Positions 41,632 to 52,859 of a DNA stretch of 64,000 nucleotides are shown here, in pieces (position 1 is the stretch's first letter; each line of letters opens with the position of its first letter). The notes under the pieces were generated by a model that searched no databases, was not told the origin of the DNA, and saw only the letters and a program-made list of their open reading frames with translations. Origin of the DNA: Immersiella caudata (lineage: Eukaryota; Ascomycota; Sordariomycetes; Sordariales; Lasiosphaeriaceae); the NCBI GenBank assembly GCA_030512335.1, contig JAULSU010000003.1, forward strand, positions 1,240,001 through 1,304,000, in the 5' to 3' direction. The translations under genes and the position numbers were made by a program.

Positions 41632-42079
41632 CAAAGTGCCTTTCAGATCCTGAGAGGGCAGTGACTCAGGCCATCTTTTAAGAGCTCTGCTCCCACGACG
41701 CCGGCCACAGCCCCGAATCCTGCAGAGGAAGAATTCTTGGTGGTGGTGCTCGCTTAGACCCATGCGTGAGCTCGTTTCCCGTGTGTGCTCTTATAATCGC
41801 AGGCTGTTGGCTGGTTCCGCCAAGGTAGGTAGGTGTTGTTGGTCCCCTATTTGGCACTTCACACGTCCCGCGCCCGGTGGCTGCAGGTGATATGGACCAG
41901 CCCCGACAGTGAAAGACCGAACAAAAATGAAAGTAGAGAGTGTCTTGGACTGTAGGAATATAGACACTCGCATTGCTCTCCGCCGCATTCGGTCAAAGCT
42001 AACCAACTGCAAGAGGGGGAAATGCCAGCATCCGGAATCGCAGTGGTTGACCCCCATCTCAGTTTTCTCGACAAGGACT
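41632..42079. other. Intergenic
   Basis: About 450 bases; nothing recognised on either strand. Confidence 0.4.
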
Positions 42080-42541
42080 TTAAGGCTCCCAACGCATCTC
42101 CGCCTTGATCTCAGACCTATCATACTCCTTGAATCCATGACGCTCGTATAAAGCCCTTGCTCGTGTGTTGACCAACAGCACACCCAGCGCCAGCGGTACA
42201 CCCCTTTCCACTGCCTCCTTCTGCAGCCCGACGATGAGCTCCGAGCCGATACCGCGGCCCTGGAATTCTGGGTTTAACTCAAAACCCGATAGACGTACCT
42301 CGTGAGGCCGCTGAACCACCGTCATGGAGCCAACTACCTTCCCATCAACAACAACAATCCGGAACTCCGATGCATCCCAGTCACGATCCCAGAGGGCGAC
42401 TTGGAAGTCTTCATCCCAGCCCCAGGTTTGCTTCACAACTTCGTACATTGCAGCGCGGTGGATCTTGTAGAGCGCGTCGCGGTCGTCGTCGGTAGCAGGG
42501 CGGAGCACAAAGTTTGGTTGAGAACTGCGAGAGTCGGCCAT
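42080..42541 (-). CDS. GNAT-family N-acetyltransferase
   Basis: 153 residues from the ATG at 42541, one exon. FVLRPATDDDRDALYKIHRA opens the GNAT fold; the acetyl-CoA pyrophosphate loop is QGRGIGSEL (motif A), and LLVNTRARALYERHGF is motif B with the usual N-x-x-A-x-x-x-Y. The substrate is unknown; small-molecule amine or antibiotic-type acetylation is typical of such lone enzymes. An in-frame extension upstream exists but lacks conservation, and 42541 places the first strand correctly. Confidence 0.88.
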   Translation of the reverse strand: MADSRSSQPNFVLRPATDDDRDALYKIHRAAMYEVVKQTWGWDEDFQVALWDRDWDASEFRIVVVDGKVVGSMTVVQRPHEVRLSGFELNPEFQGRGIGSELIVGLQKEAVERGVPLALGVLLVNTRARALYERHGFKEYDRSEIKAEMRWEP

Positions 42542-43034
42542 TGCGATCCGTACCGAGGTGGATGTTAGATGCTCAGATATGCTGATTCTTTCTGAATTGT
42601 GCTCTGAGGTGCGTCGGAGGCATGACTCGGTTTTTATTCGGTGAGCCGGCAGAAATGTTGACCCGAGGATCAATTTTCGGCGGGTGTCTAGAAGGCCGGA
42701 TAATATCGTCGTTGGGATCAGGGTGCAGCATGTGGGGGTTTGAGGCCAACTTGGACCCACGGATGTCTCAGTGTAAAAACAGGTGTGCCCAGCTCTGCCT
42801 GCCCGGCGAAACTGAGACAATTGGGGTGCTGTTTTGCGGCGTGCCTTCCATTCCGCTGTGTGATCACACGAGAATAAGAAGGGGTGGCGACCCGCTCGGA
42901 TGTCTTGGTAATGGGAACCTGGAAGTCACCTCCCTTCGCACCTTCCAAGTTCGAGAGCGAACGAGTGAGATTTTTCCTGTGTTATTTCTGTTGGTAATTA
43001 TCTGCCTTGCCAGCTTCTCTGCCAGCTCGAAGCA
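42542..43034. other. Intergenic between GNAT and P450 relic
   Basis: About 490 bases; no feature seen. Confidence 0.4.
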
Positions 43035-43637
43035 TTGCGAAACAAAAGGGCGGTAAGCATATCGTTGTGTTATTTAGCTGGGTACCTGGTGTTTTTCATT
43101 TGCTGGAATCTCTTATACACTCTCTTTTCCACTCTGCGAACTCCCAAATTCCCTCCTGGCCTGCCCACCACCCTGGGCATCGGCAACCTACACCAGCTTC
43201 AATTTCCGCGCAATGGGCTATTTACCATTACGTAAACGGGCGGGAGAAATACGCGGAGATCACGCCGACTGAATTCCAACGCGCATGCCGACATCACCTA
43301 GGGCCTACGGGGATCGCCGAAAACGCTCCCATCAGGGGGGTTATGGCGGTGCGGCCTCTCACGACGTTGTCGCAATTGAATAAAGAAGATGTCGCCACTT
43401 CAATTTTTTAGAAATATTTCTTCGATTGGCACCTGGGCACTCCACTCGTCATGATTTGCGGAAAGGGAATTGAGGACCTAGGTGATGACTGGGTAGAAAA
43501 GCATCACCAAGTTCGCATGGGTAGGTATTGAACGGCCGATGAAGCCTCGAGCCACTAATGTCCTACCTTTTCTAACCTAGCCACCACGTGAAAGGCATTG
43601 ATACCCACTTTGTTCAAACACGGCGCCTTGGTGTTGT

Positions 43638-43673
<36 letters not shown>

Positions 43674-44667
43674 CGTTGCGTTTATTCATGGCTTGCAGCC
43701 ATAAATCCAAAATCCAAAACCTGGTGGCTACCACGCCTTCTCGCCAGGTGGAAACGAAAGGCAGCGGTCATGCACCCCTAAATGTGGTGGAGTTATTGAA
43801 GGCCACGCTCGTCCAAGCCAACGCAAAACATGACGACGACAACCTTCAGAACAACTTGATTCCACAACCCGCCTCACTGGTACGAGCCACTGATGGCCAA
43901 ACTTCTTCGCGTACGCGATGAAGGCCTATATACTCAACCTCTACCATCCCAAGGGTCACCCCCACCTTGACAGACAGCAGCATTATGGCCATCGGCAGAT
44001 CTCTCATCAACGTCGCTCATACACATCCCCAATCCGCCACAATGTTCCTAATCCAAGCCCTCACCACCCGCAAGTCCAGCACCGCGTTCACGGAGGGAAT
44101 CGACTCCGTCTTCGGTCCCAGTATCCCGCAGGAGATCAACACCTCTCAACTTCCCTACCTCAACGCCTGCGTCACCGAGGTTCTGCGCTGGAGACAGGCG
44201 GCGAAGCTTGGGTTTACCAGAGATGCGGATCAGTATGATTCTCTGGATGAGTATCATGTCCCAAGAGGTAGCATGATTCAAGTGAACGCATGGGCGATGC
44301 ATGATATCGTGGAGGACTAGAATAATCCGGAGGAGTTCAGCCCTGATCGGTTTCTTGGAAATCGACTAGGTATGAAGTATACCGGCAAGATTAAGTCGAA
44401 ATCAAAGGCAAAAAAACGAGGATTTGGCATGGCGGAAATCGCTGTATGTCTTTGGAGCCCGGAGCAAGGGCATGTCCGGGGGAGCAGTTTGCCATCGAGG
44501 GACTGCCTGTCTTATTTGCGGTTCTACTGCGGGGGGATAAGATTGTTCCTAAAGGGGAGATTGATTTGAGCGTTGATATGGGTATAGAGGAGCAGGGATT
44601 CTCAATCTTACCAAAAAGTTTCAGGGTGAGGTTTGTGGAGAGGGAGGGAAGGATGAAAGGGGTTTGA
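43035..44667 (+). pseudogene. Cytochrome P450 relic split by a repeat
   Basis: The N-terminal piece has a membrane anchor and the P450 opening YTLFSTLRTPKFPPGLP then IGNLHQL (43080-43200). The frame then shifts. After the inserted repeat (43588..43718), the C-terminal half resumes: YLNACVTEVLRWR (K-helix ExxR), YHVPRGSMIQVNAWAMHD, a TAG stop at 44318, and NNPEEFSPDRFLGN. The heme loop follows in another frame, GARACPGEQFAIEG, ending at 44667. The B- to I-helix region is missing. At least one stop and two frame changes are present. The parent was a microsomal P450, probably of accessory metabolism. Confidence 0.75.
43588..43718 (+). repeat. Dispersed repeat copy A with 30-base T run and hairpin
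   Basis: It shares with copy B (53328..53439, opposite orientation) the block GGCATTGATRCCCACTTTGT and its continuation to CCTTGGTGT, then a T run (43640-43669, 30 T), then ATACGTTGCGT and a hairpin ATGGCT-TGC-AGCCAT, ending TCCAAAATCCAAA. The similarity stops sharply on both sides, as expected of an inserted element. It lies inside the P450 relic. A short retroposon or MITE-like element is possible; no coding capacity. Confidence 0.75.
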
Positions 44668-44843
44668 AAGATAATTTTACTTTGATGGGTCCAGAAACAA
44701 GCTGCAACAACGTCGTCTTCGTGACAACATGTTATCCTAATTGTCATGTTGTAAACTACGGGAGTATTCGTCTTCATTGGATTTTCGGTCTACAAAGAGC
44801 CTCTTCACGAGCCCCGTTACTCCCATTTCCTCCCCTTCCTCCC

Positions 44844-45644
44844 TCACAAAAACCGATCAAACCACCTAACCGCCTGCAAAAATGCTTCCTCCTTCCCCCA
44901 CTTCTGCTCCGGATCCGAAATATTCGCCCTCACCGCAAACCCATGGTTCGTCCCACTGTACAAACTAACCGACCACGGCACCGTCCCCTTCCCGAGCAAC
45001 GCCTCCACCTCGGACTTCCTCGCGGGCGTCAACATCCCATCCGTCTCCGCCGCCGCGATAGCCGCGGGTCCCTTGATCGCCTGGATCTCATCATTGCCCA
45101 ACAAACTCGGATGCGCCGCAAACGCAGCATCGCCTCCCTTCCCCTCGCCCACGAAGCGGAAAGAGTAGCGCCCTCCGAAGCAGTACCCAGTCAGCCCGAT
45201 CTTCTTGATGCCATAGACGGTGCGCAGATGGTTGATCGCACTGGCAATAATTGGATCCGTCACCTCGGGTCCGTGACGCGCAAGGAAAGCAGACGTGTTG
45301 AAACCAGGGACATTGATATCCCCCGTGGCGTGCTCATTGTTGAAGAGATCCGGCGCGACGGTGAGGTATCCTGCGCGGGCGAACGAGTCGGCGAGGAGGC
45401 GGTTCTCGGCCAGCTCGATGCCGAAGACGTCGGTGAGGTAGAGGATGGCCGAGGTGGGCTTTTCCTTGGCGCGCACAGAGGAGGCGTCGGGTTTGGCGAT
45501 GTAGAGGCGGATGTTGCTGTGGGTTTCTTCGACGCCGACGGGGTAGCCGGTGTGCCGGACGATGGAGGCGTCGACAGATTTGCAGTCGGTGTGGGCGAGG
45601 GTCGCCGTGGCGAAGAGGGCGGTTGCTAGGCTGAGGGCGTGCAT
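44844..45644 (-). CDS. Dienelactone hydrolase family protein, secreted
   Basis: 266 residues from the ATG at 45644, chosen because it begins a signal peptide, MHALSLATALFATATLA. The alpha/beta-hydrolase nucleophile elbow is GYCFGG with Cys, as in dienelactone hydrolases; the catalytic His is in NHGF near the end, and ETDGMLT is a good place for the acid. LTDVFGIELAENRLLADSFA is a family motif. Classical members open dienelactones in chlorocatechol degradation; fungal secreted ones have poorly known substrates. One exon, no break. Confidence 0.88.
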   Translation of the reverse strand: MHALSLATALFATATLAHTDCKSVDASIVRHTGYPVGVEETHSNIRLYIAKPDASSVRAKEKPTSAILYLTDVFGIELAENRLLADSFARAGYLTVAPDLFNNEHATGDINVPGFNTSAFLARHGPEVTDPIIASAINHLRTVYGIKKIGLTGYCFGGRYSFRFVGEGKGGDAAFAAHPSLLGNDEIQAIKGPAAIAAAETDGMLTPARKSEVEALLGKGTVPWSVSLYSGTNHGFAVRANISDPEQKWGKEEAFLQAVRWFDRFL

Positions 45645-46245
45645 TTTGGTGAGGTGAGCCCGGGGACAAAGGGGATGTTGGGGATAGGGGTGGAAAGGGG
45701 GGAAGCGAAATCCAGGGAGGGGGGTTCGAGTCAAGTAGTTCTGCGCGGTCTTCTCAGGAACGGTGCATATTTATCCTCCGCGCTACCCCAACCGACCCAT
45801 TGGCGACAATCAACAACGGCGATACACCCATGTTCAGGGAAATACCCGTCCCCGTCCCCGCGATGTCGGTAGAATGTCCCCACGTGCCGCGATCCACGGC
45901 AGAATTGGCCGCTCAATTCCCTTCCGGGACCAGCCACCCGTGTCATTGGCCGCGTCATAGCCAGTGGTAATCGGGATGGAGCCACGGGTTGCAGCGACAT
46001 CTCGATTCTCGTCTTTCGTCATAACCACAAATGCTGACAAAAAGGCTAGGCGTGCAGCGCCGAGAGTTACGGTGCCAATTGAGCTGGAGGATTGGTGGAA
46101 GACGCTGATCCTGTTGCGAGTCGAGGGCGGGATGTCTTGGTTGCGGTCTGAACTGCAGCTGCAGCTGCAGCAAAAAAGAGCTTCCGATCAAGTCAAACGG
46201 CAAAAAAACATGCCACAACAGAAGCCCTGTTATTGACACTGAGTT
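45645..46245. other. Intergenic between hydrolase and tRNA-Val
   Basis: About 600 bases; a short CTGCAG-type repeat at about 46153-46170. No gene seen. Confidence 0.4.
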
Positions 46246-46319
46246 TGGTCGAACCCGGGCTTGAACTGGGAACCTTCAGTGTGTTAGACTGACGTGATGA
46301 CCAACTGCACCATCCGACC
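46246..46319 (-). tRNA. tRNA-Val (anticodon AAC)
   Basis: Minus-strand cloverleaf: acceptor GGTCGGA/TTCGACC pairs with one G-T wobble; the anticodon arm CAGTC-TAACACA-CTG has loop CTAACAC and anticodon AAC. The T arm CCCAG-TTCAAGC-CCGGG has one A-C mismatch, and the loop has TTCAAG instead of the usual TTCGAG/A form. No intron. The nearest T run downstream is about 40 bases away (minus strand), which is far for pol III. It is otherwise complete, so it may be functional or just beginning to decay. Confidence 0.85.
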
Positions 46320-46850
46320 ATGCTTTTTGATGGATCGGCTGTCGAGAGGATGGTGCTTGTGAAGGGTGAGGTGGAGATATTTGAGCGTCCCACTTTGCTC
46401 GTTGCGGCTGCCAGCTGGGCGGAGGCGGGTCTGCGTACCCTAGAGCATGCATCATCGAAGGGGAAGCTCAAGTCCGAATGGCTCGCCGTGGACCTCATCA
46501 GTTCCTTGATGCGAGACATATTTGCGAAAGAATCTCCAACTCAGATCTCCAGCATCTAGTCCCTGACAGCCCGATCGGGTGGTGGGGAGCCGGCGATAGA
46601 GTGCGCCGCGTCGGTTATTTGGGGCCGCTCCACCTGCATTCGGTCAGAGCATTTCCATGCAGGAACAGACAAGCCCTTCACACATCATATCGACAAAAGA
46701 CGCCATACTATCCATGTCCGGAATACAATATTTACTGTGCCCATGCTACGCAGAGCACGCAAAGTCATCCACGATTAAGAATACATCTAACAGCCCCCAT
46801 CCGATACCATCCAATCACGTCCGTTCCTCGTGCCGGTCGTATCGTGAGCA
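46320..46850. other. Intergenic between tRNA-Val and AKR1
   Basis: About 530 bases; no gene supported. Contains the AKR1 3' flank. Confidence 0.4.
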
Positions 46851-49301
46851 TTAGACCTCCTCCGCAGCAACGGCTTCGTATCCACCGGCTCTCCTCCCTC
46901 TCGTCACCTCCATGGCGGCAGGGCTCTCGTACATATCCGTATAGTTGACAATGTGGCCGTCCAACACTGCGACGCCCGTCTCGCGCTTCCCGAACATCGG
47001 CGCCGGGTCGCACCAAAAGTCTTTGCAGTTGGTGATGCAACCACGGCTGTAGGGATTCCCTCTTCGGCGTTTGGCGCCATTGCTTGTGGCCGCCCCGCGG
47101 CCCGTAGCCGTCTCGATGAACGCGTCCACTCCCAAGAGCTTGCCCCACTGTTTGAGGAAGCCTCCGTGCTTGTGACCGTGACCGTGACCACGCCTACCAG
47201 ACTCACCAGCAGAACCCGATGGTGGAAGCTGTGTTGGGTCCAGAGGGGCTCCAGTTGAGGTGAAAGCGCTGTTGAGCGAGCCGGCCGACTTGTAATCCAC
47301 GCCAAACATGTTCTCGTACGTGGTCATGGCGCGGGTGACCTGGACGAATTGCACGAACATGAGCATCGACACCCAAGTAAGCTGCAGCGACGCCCAGACG
47401 GCGAGGACGAGACTATAGGAATCTGCGTTGACGACTCTGCAAAGTGATGCAGACAGAACATTGCACTCCTCTGAAGCACCTTCGGACACCTTCGAGAAAT
47501 CTAACGAATAGGTTAGCATGGGCCTTCACAGCTAGAGCAGGAGGAACCCACAGAGATAAGACAGCCAGTCGTAAGTTGCAATGCCCAGCGCGAGGTTGAT
47601 GAGGTAGAGGAAGAAGTGTCGGTGGTTGTTGACACCCACACAATTGTAGACCCAGGGGCAATGGCTGTCGCACCAAGTTAGTGTCACGCTTTCTGCTTAC
47701 TCCTATTCAGGGGCAACTCACTGATCATGCTTGGCAACGCAGCGCTGACACCTGCGGCAATGCTTGCTACGAAGAGGCGTCCTGATCATGCAAGTAACAC
47801 AAAAGTTAGACTCGTCGAATTTCCACAGGGCGATCAAGTCGTCAATGACCGCCTTTTGCTCCGCGATGCCGTTCATTTTCGGCACGAAGCCAGGGTCGTC
47901 GCTCATGCACCGAATGTAAAACCATAACGTCAAGGAGAAAAAGACGGCGAATGCGAGGTTCGAGAGCAATGTTCCATCTTCACGACGTTAGCTTGGCCCG
48001 ATGTTACTTGGGCGCTGGTGAACCTACCCTCGCCCCTGACGGTATTCCCGAGAACGGTAAAGATCCAATTGAGACCAACCAAAAACAACGAGGCTGCAAA
48101 GATTCCTGACATCCAGGGCTGCAACTTGGTCAGAAACGGCTCTCCAGCTAGTACCGGAAAGGGGGAGGGTGGGGGGTTACCGTTCTCTCAAACGTCCTCA
48201 TGTCAGACGGCGCGTAAGCAATGACTTCCTTACCAACCCAGTTGATCGCGTATCCCACAACCGCCGCAATAGGGATGCCAGCGTATATTGGCATCCCCGA
48301 GACAACGTACATCACGGCGTAAACCAACACAAACGGTAGCAGGAAGAAGAACTTGGTGACAAAGCCCCGTCTGTCCTGCAGGAGGTAGCTCGCACCCGGC
48401 CAACTCGGGACAATAGCATTGGCATCCTGATCGTAGCCGCACTCGTTAAGAGCTTTGTGCCATGCCCCAACCGTGTTCAGCTCCTCCGCAGTGATCGCGG
48501 GTGTCTTCCCTGTCGTGGTCTTGGCGAATCGGTCGGCTCCGTACTCTAGCAGCTTCTGCACGCAGCCCGCGCTTCCCTTGACGAGAGCCCAGTGCAGGGC
48601 GGTGAAGCCTTGCTCGTCTCTAGCATGAACACTGGCGCCCCATCGTAGGAACACATCGACGCACGCGGGAAACCCCTTGTATGCAGACCACATCAAACCG
48701 GTATGGCCGTACTGGTCCTCGACATCGACGGGGATTCCTTGGTGCAACAGCAACACGATCAGGAGAACATTGCCATTGAACGTGCTGATATGGAGAGTAT
48801 TGTATCCTTGCGCGTCGGTGATCAAGGGGTCGGCGCCATGCTGTAGGAGCAGGTGAACCGTGTAGTAATGGCAACGTTGTGCGGCCCACTGAAGTGGAGT
48901 TGCGATGCTCTCTCCGCCCTTCTTGTTAATCTCGGCGCCGTGTTCGATGAGATATTTACACATGGCAAACTGGTTGTTGATGGCGGCCCACTGCAAAAGA
49001 ACATTGTCAGTTTCGCACCTCACTGAAAAGTTGAGAGGGGAAGGACACGCACATGTAACGGCGTGATGCCCTCCTCGTCTGTGTATGTCGCATCGTAGTC
49101 GCCCGCCTCGAAGAGCTTCTCCATCCCGGCAATATCACCAACCCGAGCCATTTGCATGATGTCGGTCTGGGAGGCATCCCCAGGCAGGTCCCCTAGCTCC
49201 ATCTCGTTGTTCAGTTTCGGCGTCGCGGTACCCGACTTCGACGGCGGCTGTGCCGGTGCAGCATGTGCGGCGCCGCTGCTGGATGCATCGTGCGGTGCCA
49301 T
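46851..49301 (-). CDS. AKR1: Palmitoyltransferase AKR1 (ankyrin repeats plus DHHC)
   Basis: Six exons: 49301..49053, 48990..48181, 48118..48028, 47977..47722, 47664..47552, 47500..46851; total 722 residues, the expected size. The five introns are 50-62 bases with standard sites. Order: about six ankyrin repeats (GITPLHWAAINNQFAMCKYL onwards), transmembrane helices (FFFLLPFVLVYAVMYVV, IAAVVGYAINW), the zinc-finger DHHC block RSKHCRRCQRCVAKHDHHCP (the last part made by the intron-4 splice), two more helices and a His/Gly-rich tail. AKR1 S-acylates membrane-associated proteins such as Yck kinases, in the Golgi. All catalytic residues are present. Confidence 0.95.
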
Positions 49302-50043
49302 TGAACGGCAGGCGGCCGTGATTTTCGATCGTCGTGGGGTCGTTCGAGAACGTGTGGTCTTCGTTCGAGGTGCGCCGCTCGGGGTCGTTGTCGCGAGCGT
49401 CGAACGGCTGACTCGGCAATAGGGTCGTCAAGGCTTGTCAAGGAGCAGCGAACATAGCAAAGCAACAAGAGAAAGATGCAATGCCTCGCTGGAACCGAAG
49501 CAACCAAAAGGAGAAGAACAATGCTATCTGCGCGCGCCGAGCAGCTCCGGCTCGAAGAAATAGCGGCAGGGGGGACAATTTTGGGATGCAATGCGCAGAA
49601 GACAGACACCTGAGGCCAGCGACGGATTCGGTTAGTTATTCAGCACACCCGCGCTACCGAGGCGCTGGGAGCAAGGCTGAACATCAGGGGCCCCGTTGAC
49701 GCGTCGCAAAGCCACCCTTTCCTCTGATTGGCCGACCCTCATGCGGGGCCCTGGGCACCGTTGCCGCGCAAACTGGCCAGCTGTCGATCCACTGGAATAT
49801 TTCCAAATCTCGCTCGCATCGCCGGATCCAATCCCTGTGGGCCCACGAACGGGAAGCTGCCACTTTCCGAGCTCACACCATCGCCTGACTATGGTCCTAT
49901 TCTCGGAACCCTCACCGGCCGACGACACTCGACCATCCCAATAAGAACCCCGTTCCGCCAACCATCCGTCCCAACCAAAGACATCTCCGACGGCGCAGCG
50001 CAAACGACCCCAAAGCTACCAGCTATCGCAGCACCCCGCCAAA
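49302..50043. other. Divergent promoter region of AKR1 and SRP receptor beta
   Basis: About 740 bases between two housekeeping genes reading outward; no gene seen. Confidence 0.5.
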
Positions 50044-50940
50044 ATGGCTTTCGACCTCGAAGGCCTCAAAGCCTTCCTCACCTACATCCTCACCCCTTCG
50101 GCACCCGTCTTCACCGCCGGCTTCATCATCGTCTGCCTCTTCCCTATCCTCCTGCACTTCATCCTCCACGGCCGCGACCCCAAATTCATCTCGCCCCCCT
50201 CCGTCCTCCTCCTAGGCCCCTCCGGCGCCGGCAAAACCGCCCTCCTCACCCTCTTCGAGCGCAACAACTCCACCATCTCCTCCGAAAAACTAACAACCGC
50301 CCCAACCCACACCTCCCAAGCCCCCGGCACCGTCTCCCTAACCATCCCCTCCGACCCCTCCGACAATCACCCCCCAAAGAAATTCCTCCTGATCGACACC
50401 CCGGGCCACGCCAAACTCCGCTCCCACGCGCTCTCCCTCCTCTCGCCCACCGCCTCCCCCGAATCCGCCCGGTCCAAACTCACCTCCGTCGTCTTCCTCG
50501 TCGACGCCGCCGCCCTCGCTGACGGGGACGCGCTCCCTTCCACAGCAGCCTACCTCTACGATACGCTGCTTGCGCTGCAGAAACGAATGGGTGCCGGGCG
50601 GGGGAGTAAAGCGCCGAGCTCGATTCCCGTGTTGGTCGCTGCGAATAAGCTGGATCTGTTCACGGCGTTGCCGGCGGCGCTGGTGAAGAGTAACCTCGAA
50701 GCGGAGCTGGGACGGATACGCAAGACGAGGAGCAAGGGGTTGTTGGACTCTGGCGTGGGGGCGGATGATCTCGCTGCTGGGGAGGAAGGGGATGACTGGC
50801 TTGGGGAATATGGAAGTGAGAAGTTTTCGTTCAAGCAGATGCTGGAATTTGATATCGAGGTGGATGTTATTGGGGGCAGTACAACTGGGGATGGGCCAGG
50901 GGCGGAGAAGTGGTGGAAGTGGATTGCCGAGAGGATTTGA
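50044..50940 (+). CDS. SRP102: Signal recognition particle receptor beta subunit
   Basis: Single exon, 298 residues. The N-terminal membrane anchor PVFTAGFIIVCLFPILLHF is followed by the G domain: LLLGPSGAGKTALLTLF (P loop), LLIDTPGHAKLR (switch II DTPGH), and ANKLDL (NKxD). The C-terminal end EVDVIGGSTT is seen in other fungal SR-beta proteins. It anchors SR-alpha to the ER membrane for co-translational targeting. An insertion around residues 225-265 (DDLAAGEEGDDWLGEYG) is a low-complexity fungal feature. The ATG follows a short pyrimidine-rich leader and is in AAAATGG context. Confidence 0.93.
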   Translation: MAFDLEGLKAFLTYILTPSAPVFTAGFIIVCLFPILLHFILHGRDPKFISPPSVLLLGPSGAGKTALLTLFERNNSTISSEKLTTAPTHTSQAPGTVSLTIPSDPSDNHPPKKFLLIDTPGHAKLRSHALSLLSPTASPESARSKLTSVVFLVDAAALADGDALPSTAAYLYDTLLALQKRMGAGRGSKAPSSIPVLVAANKLDLFTALPAALVKSNLEAELGRIRKTRSKGLLDSGVGADDLAAGEEGDDWLGEYGSEKFSFKQMLEFDIEVDVIGGSTTGDGPGAEKWWKWIAERI

Positions 50941-51206
50941 GTATCATAGGAGATGGGAGCGTCACAGCAGGTACTGTATCATACAGCGCAGCGTAATGCT
51001 GGCATGAGCGTAATATCATAATTCTACTCTTCAGAAACGACGAGTCTATCCCACGATGTCTCCCAAATCAAGGCCCATTTGCACGGGTTAAGCCGCCGTC
51101 TACGCCGTACGCTGCTCCTTCTCCGCCTTGGCCAACATTAAGCCTGGGACGTTAAGTCCAGGTCCTGGGCACAAACAAAATGATCCATCCCAAAATCCCA
51201 CAGTAT

Positions 51207-52859
51207 TTACGACTTCTGCTTCACCATGTACGACAGCAAGTCAACCTTGGTGACGATTGCCAGCGGCTTCGAGCTGCCCTCGTCGCCATCCTCCGTGACC
51301 ACAGCCGCGCTGTTCCATTCCAGGAACCTGCTCAGGGCCGTCAAGGGTGTGTCCATGGTAATGTGGATAAACTTGCGCTTCTTGCCCTTCAGGTCTGACC
51401 CGAAGTGTCGTGGGTCCGTGACGACCTCATCGATCTGGCTAAAGTCGAACATGACCTCACTGACAGGGCTCTTGGCCGACGCACGCCCGCGTGAGATGAA
51501 GCTGAGCAAGTTACCCAGAGTCACTAAACCTGCGAGCTTGCCGTCATCGGGGGAGAGCACTGGCAGCTGATCGAAGCCCTTGTCACGCATCATCTCGATA
51601 GCCTCAGAGCAGGTGCTGGTGGCGAGAACCGAGGAGACGGGCTTCAGGCGAAGCGCGCCGATAGTGGCGCCGGAGTACGGGTCACTTGGGCGGCGTTTCC
51701 GGGCAGACTCAGCAGCGGCGACAGCTTCCGCACCGTTAGTGTCGTCCTCGGGGAGAAGGTCGTTAGCAGCGAGCCAGTCGTCGTCGGCGAACTTGGAGAG
51801 GTACGAGCGGATGCTGTCAGGGAGAACAACGACGACGACATCATCCTTGCCGAGGCTGAGATCCTTCACGGCGCGAACCATGGCCGCCATGGCGCTGCCG
51901 GAGCTACCACCCACAAGCAGACCCTCCTCAGCGATCAACCTCCGGGCAAGCTTAAACGACTCGCGGTCGTCGGTCTTGTACCACTTGTCAACGATCTCCC
52001 GGTCAAGGACGTCAGGGATGAAGTCATAGCCGATACCCTCCACCTTGTACGGCTGGTTTGCCCCCTCCTCGTTAAGGCCCTCGGGGAGCGCAAGGATGCT
52101 GCCAATTGGGTCGGCAGCAATAACCTTGACGTCCTTGTTGTGCTTCCTCAGACCGCGCGCAATACCAGTGATGGTACCGCCCGTTCCAGCACCAGCAACC
52201 ACGGCCGTGACCTTGCCGCAGGTCTGCTCCCAAATCTCCTCGGCAGTACCGAACTCGTGCGCAAGCGGGTTATCCTTGTTGGTGTACTGGTCGAGAATGT
52301 GCGAATTGGGAATCTCCTTCAGCAGCCGCCTCGCAACACCGATGTGGCTCTCAGGCGCATCCCACGCAGCCTGGGTGGGAGTTCGGATAATGGTGGCGCC
52401 GAGCGCGCGAAGGACGGAGACCTTCTCGGCCGACATCTTCTCGGGGAGGGTAATGATCGTCTTGTACCCCTTAATCGCGCCGACGAGGGCAAGGCCAATG
52501 CCGCTGTGAGCACGGGCGTCAGCACACCGCCAAAGGAGATCAGTCAGCACGGATTGAGGAGAAACTCACGTATTGCCGCTCGTCGGCTCGATCAGGGTGT
52601 CGCCAGGCTTGATGCGACCGCTCTTCTCGGCCTCCTCAATCATGCGCAGGGCTATCCTGTCCTTGACGCTGCCGCCAGCGTTGAAGAGCTCGACTTTGGC
52701 GTAGACTTCGGCCTCGATGCCGAGCGACTGGGGAATCTTGTTGAGGCGCACGAGGGGGGTATTGCCGATCAGCTCGGTGGCTGACAGCTTGAGACCAGGC
52801 CTCGCCGCCTCGATAATTGGCACCGTGCCATTGCTGGCGCTGCCGTTGATCGTCGCCAT
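51207..52859 (-). CDS. CYS4: Cystathionine beta-synthase
   Basis: Two exons: 52859..52570 and 52503..51207, with a GTGAGT/CACAG intron of 66 bases; 528 residues. The PLP fold is clear: GNTPLVRLNKIP, NAGGSVKDRIA (the Lys that binds PLP), EPTSGNTGIGLA across the splice, and GAGTGGTITGIARGLR, the phosphate-binding loop. The C-terminal half carries two CBS domains (from SVLATSTCSEAIEMMRDKGF). The N-terminal heme segment of animal CBS is absent, as in yeast. The enzyme condenses serine and homocysteine to cystathionine in the transsulfuration pathway, in the cytosol. Confidence 0.96.

Noticed and set aside
44664..45629. 321-codon plus-strand frame
   Set aside because: Antisense to the dienelactone hydrolase; Arg/Gly/Asp-biased and without any domain.
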